Below, in pieces: positions 31,946 to 38,631 of a DNA stretch of 38,631 nt (its first letter is position 1; every line of letters begins with the position of its first letter). The notes below the pieces were generated by a model. That model was given only the letters and a program-made list of their open reading frames with translations, was not told the DNA's origin and made no database searches. Source of the stretch: Vibrio qingdaonensis (GTDB lineage Bacteria > Pseudomonadota > Gammaproteobacteria > Enterobacterales > Vibrionaceae); the NCBI RefSeq assembly GCF_026191675.1, contig NZ_JAKRRY010000046.1, positions 1-38,631 on the forward strand, given 5' to 3'. Both the position numbers and the translations under genes were made by a program.

Positions 31946-33661
31946 ATGATAAAGAGAGTTTTTCCACCGCTAATGTTCATGGTCGCTTCAATGTCACTCA
32001 TGGCAGCTGAAGATATCGAGTTGAACATCAATGGATTGAGCGGCCCGTTAAAAGAAAATGTGGATGCGTATGTATCTGCGATCTCCCCGAGCGAATACTC
32101 TACGTCGCTGCGTTTTCAATCTCGTATTACTAAAGAAATTCACTCAGCGTTGAATGCGTTAGGTTACTATCATGCTGAGATTCAGTTCTCGACCAATGAG
32201 CAGCAAGATGAATTAACGGTGGCAGTAACGCCAGGGCAACCGATGCGAATTAAACTGGTGGATGTTGAACTCACCGGAGAGGCAAAAGAAGACGCCGACT
32301 TTTTGCGCTTGATTCGGGTGACGCCAGTCAAAGAAGGACGGATACTCAATCAGGGTGAATATGACACGTTAAAGTCGAGTCTTCGCAATTTAGCCTTGCA
32401 AAAAGGCTACTTTGACGGCGCGTACACACTGAGTCGCCTCGAAGTTGTGCCAGAGCTCAATCAAGCATTCATTCGGTTACATTTTGATAGCGGCATTCGT
32501 TATAAATTTGGGTCTTCCACGATAACAGGTAGCCAGATAGATATTGACCGCGTGCAATCACTACAGCCATACAAAAGTGGTGATTACTATCAGGTTGGAA
32601 AGGTGGGGGAATATAACCAAGGTTTGTCGAACACCGAGTGGTTTTCGTCGGTGTTTGTTGAGCCCGACTTGGAGCAGGTTGGCAAGGGTCGAGAGTTGCC
32701 GATGAAGGTGTCACTCGCGCCGCAGGTAAAAAATCAATTTGAAACGGGTTTAGGTTATTCGACCGATGTCGGGGCGAAAGTTAAGTTTAAATGGAAAAAG
32801 CCATGGATTAACTCTCGTGGTCACAGCTTTAATACCAGTCTTGATTTATCCATTCCTGAACAACAGGTCACTGCCGCCTATAAAATTCCATTAGATGATG
32901 TGTTGAGAGATTATTACGTGATTCAGTATGGCCTGAAAAACGTCAATCGTTCGGATAAAAAGACGCTCGAATCTAACTTGGGTTTTGAACGGCACTGGGT
33001 GCTCGATAGTGGTTGGCACCGTACCGCTTACATCCGATATTTGGTTGAAGACTATGAGCGTAATTTAGAAGGCGATGTTGGTCAGTTTGTTTTACCGGGG
33101 CTTTCTTACTCACGTGTAGTATCTCGTGGTGGTGTATTACCAATGAGTGGTAATAAACAAACCATTATGTTCGAGGTCGGTGATAAGCGGGCGTTATCAG
33201 AAACCTCGGTGTTTAGAATGCGAGGGACCTCAACATGGATCAGCAGTATTGGCGAAAACCATCGCGGCATATTTAAGGTTGATGTTGGTGCCAACATTGC
33301 CGATGACCCTTCGAAACTCTCGCCATCTTTGCGTTTCTACGCGGGTGGTGATAACAGTATTAGGGGTTATGACTATGAAAGTATTTCTCCTGTTGATACG
33401 GGTGGGACTAAGACTGGTGGCCAATATTTGGCAACCAGCACGCTAGAGTATCAATACCGTATCTACAATAACTGGTGGGCGGCAACGTTCTTTGATGTGG
33501 GTGATGCCTTTGATGATACGCCAGTTTGGAAGCGTGGTGCGGGTGTTGGGATACGTTGGGTATCACCAGTAGGGCCTATTAAATTTGATTTTGCTAAGGG
33601 ACTCGATCAAAAGCCTGAGGCAGAATGGCGAGTTCACTTTAGTCTAGGGCCAGAGTTATGA
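31946..33661 (+). CDS. tamA: Translocation and assembly module outer-membrane protein TamA (Omp85 family)
   Basis: TamA is an outer-membrane barrel that works with TamB in outer-membrane protein insertion and phospholipid transport. The 571 residues (577 in E. coli) start with a signal peptide (cleavage near SLMAA|ED). Three POTRA domains follow (about 22-265), then the 16-strand barrel, with the Omp85 motif RGY at 473-475 (GGDNSIRGYDYES) and a terminal strand ending VHFSLGPEL. There is no clear ribosome binding site before ATG 31946. It overlaps tamB by 4 nt. Confidence 0.95.
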   Translation: MIKRVFPPLMFMVASMSLMAAEDIELNINGLSGPLKENVDAYVSAISPSEYSTSLRFQSRITKEIHSALNALGYYHAEIQFSTNEQQDELTVAVTPGQPMRIKLVDVELTGEAKEDADFLRLIRVTPVKEGRILNQGEYDTLKSSLRNLALQKGYFDGAYTLSRLEVVPELNQAFIRLHFDSGIRYKFGSSTITGSQIDIDRVQSLQPYKSGDYYQVGKVGEYNQGLSNTEWFSSVFVEPDLEQVGKGRELPMKVSLAPQVKNQFETGLGYSTDVGAKVKFKWKKPWINSRGHSFNTSLDLSIPEQQVTAAYKIPLDDVLRDYYVIQYGLKNVNRSDKKTLESNLGFERHWVLDSGWHRTAYIRYLVEDYERNLEGDVGQFVLPGLSYSRVVSRGGVLPMSGNKQTIMFEVGDKRALSETSVFRMRGTSTWISSIGENHRGIFKVDVGANIADDPSKLSPSLRFYAGGDNSIRGYDYESISPVDTGGTKTGGQYLATSTLEYQYRIYNNWWAATFFDVGDAFDDTPVWKRGAGVGIRWVSPVGPIKFDFAKGLDQKPEAEWRVHFSLGPEL

Positions 33662-36600
33662 TGTTAAAAGTTTGGCGGGTGACAAAGTGGTTGTCTGTGA
33701 CCTTCATACTGATGGTGACGCTCTTATTGGCAACCCTTGCCTTTGCATTGTTTACCAATACTGGATTAACGGCCATTTTATGGGGAGCAAACCAAGCGTT
33801 ACCTGAACTTAAAGTAGAGTCAACCAAAGGGGCGTTATTTCCTCGTTTTACTTTAAATAATGTAACGTTTAAAGATGATTCTCTATTTATCGATTTAGCG
33901 GCAGACTCTCTGACACTAGCCGTCGATCTCAATTGTCTCAGTGATCCTAGAGTGTGTATTAATGAACTGTCGGTTCAGGGACTCGACTTTTCCATGCCTG
34001 AAATCGCGCCGAGTGAGCCTTCTCCTGAACCTTCAGAGCCGCTTACTAGTATATCGACACCCATTCCCATCGCGATCGGTAAGGTGAATCTGGCTGATAT
34101 TAAACTGGATATTTTGGGCACAAAAGTGAGTTGGGACAGCTTTACGACATCGCTTTCTATGACCGGCTCGAAACTAACTATAGGTAAAACCCTGCTTGCG
34201 ACCCCGAGCGTAGCGTTACCTCCGGCAGAAGAGGTATCAGAGGTCGCAGCTAAGAAAAACACCTCGATGGCGAATACGGCTGTAGCTGCTGAGACCTCGA
34301 CAGCAGTTAAGAACTCTGTAACGGCAGAGCCTGCGCGCGCAATTGAGTTGCCAGAAGTCCTCATTCCTTTATTCGTCAATATTACTCGCCTTGATATTCG
34401 AGACTTTACCTTACAGCAAGAAGAGCCGATTGTTGTCCATCACCTTGGGCTGAAAGGCTTCGCGGGTAAGCATGATGTTCATGTTGAAAGTCTTGAATTA
34501 GCTATGCCGCAGGTTGATGCTTCTTTGTCGGGCAACGTTGCACTAATAAAAGACTACCCCCTTGATATCACGTTGGATGCCCAGTTAAAAGAAACGGATC
34601 TTGCTGGACAAAAACTGGCGCTTACCGCTAAGGGCAGTGTTGGTGATTTGCACTTGGATAGTCATTTTTCAGGGGTTATTGACGCCGCCTTATCTGGGAA
34701 TATTCAGCCATTAGCGCCTAGGTTACCGTTTGATGTTGTTTTGTCGGATGGCAAGGCTGCGTGGCCTTTGAAAGGTGAGAGTGAGTATCAGGTTATTGTT
34801 GACCAGCTTAAAGCCAAAGGGTCGTTGGACAGCTATGAAGTGGCGTTAAAAACCCAGGCATCGGGTAAGCCAATTCCAGATGTTGCTGTTGAATTACAAG
34901 GTAAAGGCGATCTTAAACAGATTAATCTTGAAACGTTGACGATCAACTCTCTGGGTGGCTCCATTCAAGGTTCGGTCATGGCGAATTGGGAAGCGCCTGT
35001 CAACTGGAAGGCGGACATGATGTTGTCGCACATTCAGCCTGGACTGCAATGGCCAGAAGCCGAAGGAGACATTAGTGGCCAAATCGTGACTTCAGGTGCG
35101 TTGACCGACGCTGGTGGCTGGCAAGTACAAGTACCTAAACTCGACATCGTCGGTATTTTGCGAGATTACCCATTATTGGTAAAAGGGCAAGTAGAGGCTG
35201 CGGACAAGTCAGGATCAGGAGAGCTGAGTGTCAATACGGATGGCTTGTCGTTAGCGCATGGCCCAAACAATATGAGCGCGAAAGGCAGCTTGCGTAAAAA
35301 TTGGGATATGAATGTCTCCATCGACTTTCCCGATCTAGCCAAGACTGTCCCTGACTTACAAGGTTTGTTGGTCGGCACCATTGCCCTAAAAGGTAAGATG
35401 CAAGAGCCTGATGTACGTTTAGATCTGCAGGTCAAGAAGGCTAAATGGCAGCAAGAGGCGAGTATCGACACGTTATCGCTTTCCGGTGAAGCGAAACCAT
35501 TGCCTATAGATCAGGCTAAAGCCGATATTCGTTTGCAGGCCTCGGGCATTCAATATCAAGAACATAATGTTGATTCACTCGATGTCAGTTTACAAGGCAC
35601 GCAGGCAAAGCATGAACTGGACTTAGATCTGGTTTCAACGTTGCTCTCCGCTCAGTTAAGTGTTGTCGGTGAGCTCATTGATAAACCTAGTTTGATATGG
35701 TCTGGTGAGTTGGCAAGCGCTCACTTTGAAACGGAGCAAGGGCCGTTACACCTGCAAAACCCGATTCAAGTGAAAGTTGATGTAGACAAACAAAGTGCTG
35801 ACGTCAGCGCCCACTGCTGGAAGCAGTCAGAGTCGCGTGTTTGTTTAGAAAAGGATATTCAAGCCGGCACTTCGGGTGAAGCGTTGGTCACGTTGAAGAA
35901 CTTCAATTTTGAACAGATTAAAGCGTATGTTCCTGAGCAAACCCGCCTAGAAGGTTCGGCCAGCGCCACTATATGGGCGAAATGGGCACCAGAGGTCTCG
36001 CCTGAAGTGAAAGTAGACGTTAGATTACCAAAAGGGCAGGTAACTCAGGAGTTAGAAATCCCGCTTGTGGTTGGGTGGGAGTCGATAGAACTCAAAGCCA
36101 ACTTGGCCAATGACCAATTGGATGCATCTTGGTTACTTGATGTTACCGATAATGGCGACCTATCAGGCAAAGTGACGTTGCCTAATGTACTGGAAGAGGA
36201 CAAGCAAATTGAAGGCGAGCTAAATCTCTCCACGTTTAATCTTGACTTCTTACAGCCCATCATTGGTGAATTTAACAAGCTGCAAGCTAACTTATCATCC
36301 TCTATTCAGATAAAAGGCGATGCTCTGCACCCTCAATTGTACGGCGATCTTAAAGTAGAAGACTTATCACTGAAAGGTGATATTTCTCCGATACAGGTGG
36401 AGTCTGGTGGACTTGTGCTTAATCTCAATGGTTATGATGGTAAGCTTGATGCAAAAATTCAGACCACCGATGGCGAACTGTTGATCAACGGCGACGGGAA
36501 TTGGCAAGATCTACAAGATTGGCGAACAAAACTGCGAGTCTTTGCTGAAGAATTAAAGGTCGATGTGCCACCAATGGTCAAAGTGAAAGTGGTACCTGAT

Positions 36601-37479
36601 ATGACCATTGAGGCCACACCAAAGCTGGCTAAAGTCACTGGTAGCATTGGTTTACCATGGGGACGCATTGTAGTCGAAGAGCTGCCACCAAGTGCGGTAG
36701 CGGTGTCGAGTGATCAGGTGATACTCAATGCTGACTTAACACCGCAAGACGATTCAATACCAGTACCTTTCAATATTGAAACTGACGTTTCAATCTCTAT
36801 TGGTAATGATTTCACCGTCTCTGCTTTTGGTCTTAAAGGTGGTTTGCGCGGCAAGCTTCATGTCTCTCAAAAAGATAAAGGGCCATTTATCCAAGGGGAA
36901 GTGAACATTGTGAATGGTTCTTATAACTCTTTTGGACAGGACTTACTCATCGATGAAGGTAAGATCCTGATGACCGGACCTGTGGACCAACCTTACGTCA
37001 ATATTAAAGCCATCCGAAACCCAGACACTACCGCTGATGATGTGACAGCTGGTGTGAAAGTAACGGGGTTGGCAACGCAGCCGAAAATCGAGATATTCTC
37101 AGACCCAACGATGCCACAGGCGAATGCTTTATCTTATCTACTTCGTGGTCAAGACATCGATGGTGAGACCGGAGGCAATGCGCTGACAACGACGCTAATT
37201 GGTTTAAGTTTGGCAAAAAGCGGCAAGGTGGTCGGTGAAATTGGTCAAGCGTTTGGGGTTCAAGACCTACAATTAGATACCGCTGGTACGGGGGATGACT
37301 CTCAAGTTACCGTTAGTGGCTATGTATTACCGGGCTTGCAGGTAAAGTATGGCGTCGGCATCTTTAACTCACTGGGTGAGTTCACTATCCGTTATCGCAT
37401 TATTGAAGATTTTTATGTTGAGGCGGTGTCGGGGCTCTATAGCTCTGTGGTCTTCTTATATCAATTTGAAGTTGATTGA
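33658..37479 (+). CDS. tamB: Translocation and assembly module inner-membrane protein TamB
   Basis: TamB is an AsmA-like bridge protein spanning the periplasm from an N-terminal membrane anchor (about 11-33) to TamA. The 1273 residues (1259 in E. coli) are mostly beta-strand repeats and end in the TamB (DUF490) domain (about 930-1273, with GNDFTVSAFGLKGGLRGKLH, LLRGQDIDGE and VSGYVLPGLQVKYGVGIFN). Two low-complexity linkers interrupt the N-terminal part: PSEPSPEPSEP at about 118-128 and an Ala/Thr/Ser-rich stretch at about 183-229. ATG 33658 is preferred over ATG 33661 because of the spacing to AGGG 33646-33649. Confidence 0.95.
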   Translation: MMLKVWRVTKWLSVTFILMVTLLLATLAFALFTNTGLTAILWGANQALPELKVESTKGALFPRFTLNNVTFKDDSLFIDLAADSLTLAVDLNCLSDPRVCINELSVQGLDFSMPEIAPSEPSPEPSEPLTSISTPIPIAIGKVNLADIKLDILGTKVSWDSFTTSLSMTGSKLTIGKTLLATPSVALPPAEEVSEVAAKKNTSMANTAVAAETSTAVKNSVTAEPARAIELPEVLIPLFVNITRLDIRDFTLQQEEPIVVHHLGLKGFAGKHDVHVESLELAMPQVDASLSGNVALIKDYPLDITLDAQLKETDLAGQKLALTAKGSVGDLHLDSHFSGVIDAALSGNIQPLAPRLPFDVVLSDGKAAWPLKGESEYQVIVDQLKAKGSLDSYEVALKTQASGKPIPDVAVELQGKGDLKQINLETLTINSLGGSIQGSVMANWEAPVNWKADMMLSHIQPGLQWPEAEGDISGQIVTSGALTDAGGWQVQVPKLDIVGILRDYPLLVKGQVEAADKSGSGELSVNTDGLSLAHGPNNMSAKGSLRKNWDMNVSIDFPDLAKTVPDLQGLLVGTIALKGKMQEPDVRLDLQVKKAKWQQEASIDTLSLSGEAKPLPIDQAKADIRLQASGIQYQEHNVDSLDVSLQGTQAKHELDLDLVSTLLSAQLSVVGELIDKPSLIWSGELASAHFETEQGPLHLQNPIQVKVDVDKQSADVSAHCWKQSESRVCLEKDIQAGTSGEALVTLKNFNFEQIKAYVPEQTRLEGSASATIWAKWAPEVSPEVKVDVRLPKGQVTQELEIPLVVGWESIELKANLANDQLDASWLLDVTDNGDLSGKVTLPNVLEEDKQIEGELNLSTFNLDFLQPIIGEFNKLQANLSSSIQIKGDALHPQLYGDLKVEDLSLKGDISPIQVESGGLVLNLNGYDGKLDAKIQTTDGELLINGDGNWQDLQDWRTKLRVFAEELKVDVPPMVKVKVVPDMTIEATPKLAKVTGSIGLPWGRIVVEELPPSAVAVSSDQVILNADLTPQDDSIPVPFNIETDVSISIGNDFTVSAFGLKGGLRGKLHVSQKDKGPFIQGEVNIVNGSYNSFGQDLLIDEGKILMTGPVDQPYVNIKAIRNPDTTADDVTAGVKVTGLATQPKIEIFSDPTMPQANALSYLLRGQDIDGETGGNALTTTLIGLSLAKSGKVVGEIGQAFGVQDLQLDTAGTGDDSQVTVSGYVLPGLQVKYGVGIFNSLGEFTIRYRIIEDFYVEAVSGLYSSVVFLYQFEVD

Positions 37480-37563
37480 TGGCCGTTTAACTCGAGAGAT
37501 GCTGCTACAGTTAATAAGTTATAAGACCGATTAACTAAGCTGAAAGTTTGCGTGAGGTTAGCC

Positions 37564-37914
37564 ATGAAAAATTATAGCGTGCTGATTTTAGGGCTACTGA
37601 TGGTAGGGTGTGTTCAATTACAGCCACCAACAGGTGATGATAACCAAGCATGGCAAGAGTTTGGCCAAGCTTGGGCCATGAAAGGCTACGTTATCAAAGA
37701 TCGTAGTGAGTTGGAACAGGATACGCCCTCTTTGAGTCTTGCTCAATATAAGCAATATCAAATGGGGTATGCGTTAGGAAAGGAGACGTATTGCCAGCAG
37801 GACCCATTTGTTTTGGGGTTGAGTGGTAAGATTTACTACGGGATTTGCCAAGATGTTAGCCGTACCTATTTGGAAGAATATTGGCGAGGGAAGCAATCTA
37901 GAGCTAAGCGCTGA
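37564..37914 (+). CDS. DUF2799 family lipoprotein
   Basis: From ATG 37564 the product is 116 residues with a lipoprotein signal (lipobox LMVGC, Cys16). The mature part has the DUF2799-like pattern AWQEFGQAWAMKGYVIKDRS, QYKQYQMGYALGKETYCQQD and YYGICQ. TGAGG (37553-37557) supports this start over the upstream GTG 37552. V17, Q18 after Cys predict outer-membrane sorting. It lies 84 nt after tamB, perhaps on the same transcript, where E. coli has ytfP. Function unknown. Confidence 0.8.
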   Translation: MKNYSVLILGLLMVGCVQLQPPTGDDNQAWQEFGQAWAMKGYVIKDRSELEQDTPSLSLAQYKQYQMGYALGKETYCQQDPFVLGLSGKIYYGICQDVSRTYLEEYWRGKQSRAKR

Positions 37915-37946
37915 TAGAATGATGTTCCAGCGTTAAGTGAGTATAA

Positions 37947-37977
37947 TCAAAAAGCGCTCATAAAGAGCGCTTTTTGA
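37947..37977. terminator. Bidirectional terminator between the lipoprotein gene and ppa
   Basis: A perfect stem (37947-37959 with 37965-37977, core AAAAAGCGCTC/GAGCGCTTTTT, loop ATAAA) has A and T runs on both sides. It sits between the two convergent stops. Confidence 0.93.
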
Positions 37978-37983
37978 TGGTGA

Positions 37984-38514
37984 CTATTTTTGTTGTGCTC
38001 GGTCATAGGAGCTGATGATTTCCTCTCGAGCGGCGTGAATATCAGCCCACCCTTCTACTTTTACCCATTTACCTGGCTCTAGTTCTTTATAACGCTCAAA
38101 AAACTGGGTAATTTGGGCTTTAAGTAGCTCAGGAATATCATTTACATCTTGGATGTGTTCGTACTCTTTTGATATTTTGCTGTGCGGAACAGCAAAAATT
38201 TTAGCATCTTCGCCCGATTCATCCGTCATTTTCAGAACGCCCACTGGGCGACAGCGAATGACAGAACCTGGGATGAGTGGATACGGTGTTGGTACGAGAA
38301 CATCCACAGGGTCGCCATCGAGTGAAAGTGTGTCGTTAACATAACCATAGTTGCAGGGATAAAACATAGGTGCGGACATAAATCGGTCGACAAAGACAGC
38401 ACCAGAGTCTTTATCCACTTCATATTTTATCGGGTCGGCGTTCGCCGGGATTTCAATGACGACATAAATATCATCAGGCAGTGACTTACCAGCAGGTACG
38501 TGGTTCAAGCTCAT
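37984..38514 (-). CDS. ppa: Inorganic pyrophosphatase
   Basis: The enzyme hydrolyses pyrophosphate and so pulls biosynthetic reactions forward, including the ATP sulfurylase step encoded in this window. From ATG 38514 the product is 176 residues, the E. coli length, starting MSLNHVPAGKSLPDDIYVVI. The metal-binding signature DGDPVD (66-71) is intact, with EIPANADPIKYEVDKDSGAV upstream of it. The longer frame up to 38571 is rejected because of family length and the AAGGA ribosome binding site just before 38514. It is a single gene. Confidence 0.97.
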   Translation of the reverse strand: MSLNHVPAGKSLPDDIYVVIEIPANADPIKYEVDKDSGAVFVDRFMSAPMFYPCNYGYVNDTLSLDGDPVDVLVPTPYPLIPGSVIRCRPVGVLKMTDESGEDAKIFAVPHSKISKEYEHIQDVNDIPELLKAQITQFFERYKELEPGKWVKVEGWADIHAAREEIISSYDRAQQK

Positions 38515-38631
38515 TTGGATTTTCCTTCTTGATTCTAAATCCCTATAGATATTAAGGATAGGCGTTATCATTCAAATGGATTAAATAAAGTATATACGCT
38601 GAAAATTAAAACAAAAAGTGCCTCACTGAGA

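Noticed and set aside
38232..38423. Other-frame ORF inside ppa
   Set aside because: It overlaps a fully recognisable pyrophosphatase with intact motifs and has no independent support.

Overview
The window is ordinary core chromosome of a gammaproteobacterium, almost certainly a Vibrio or close Vibrionaceae relative. Evidence is the E. coli-like order and lengths of the S10, spc and alpha ribosomal operons combined with Vibrio-typical neighbours: a DUF2780 secreted protein, a TIGR03899-type protein, and a histidine-rich ZrgA zinc-uptake locus. I saw no phage, transposon, integron, CRISPR array, rRNA or tRNA.

Layout. Positions 1-517 hold an incoming terminator, a strong promoter and the long S10 leader. 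S10 operon 518-5454: rpsJ, rplC, rplD, rplW, rplB, rpsS, rplV, rpsC, rplP, rpmC, rpsQ. spc operon 5615-11169: rplN, rplX, rplE, rpsN, rpsH, rplF, rplR, rpsE, rpmD, rplO, secY, rpmJ. alpha operon 11319-14169: rpsM, rpsK, rpsD, rpoA, rplQ, closed by a strong terminator. Together these encode about half of the ribosomal proteins, the SecY translocon channel and the RNA polymerase alpha subunit. RNA structures suitable for L4, S8 and S4 feedback lie in the expected places.

14288-18808 holds a DUF2780 secreted protein, fklB divergent from ytfB, elaA and cpdB. 19089-24854 is a sulfate-assimilation cluster: cobA (siroheme), cysD and cysN (ATP sulfurylase), an SLC13-type permease with two RCK_C domains (likely sulfate uptake) and cysC (APS kinase). 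25000-26199 holds a TIGR03899-type gene and a divergent candidate 34-residue membrane protein. 26268-29915 is a minus-strand operon likely for zinc acquisition: a small histidine-rich membrane protein, ZrgA, an ABC ATPase, a MacB/FtsX-type permease and a DUF3299 protein. It is preceded by a near-perfect Zur operator (29934-29966).

30045-38514 holds ytfJ, ytfK, msrA, tamA-tamB, a DUF2799 lipoprotein and ppa. The set fklB/ytfB, cpdB, ytfJ, ytfK, msrA, tamAB, ppa is also clustered in E. coli, so this is an old gene neighbourhood into which the sulfur and zinc loci are interposed in this lineage. The most interesting parts are the zinc locus (operator, repeat-built metal-binding region, internal hairpin, export-type ABC architecture), the small membrane ORF, and RNA structures at operon joints. 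I did not find a convincing wholly new system.
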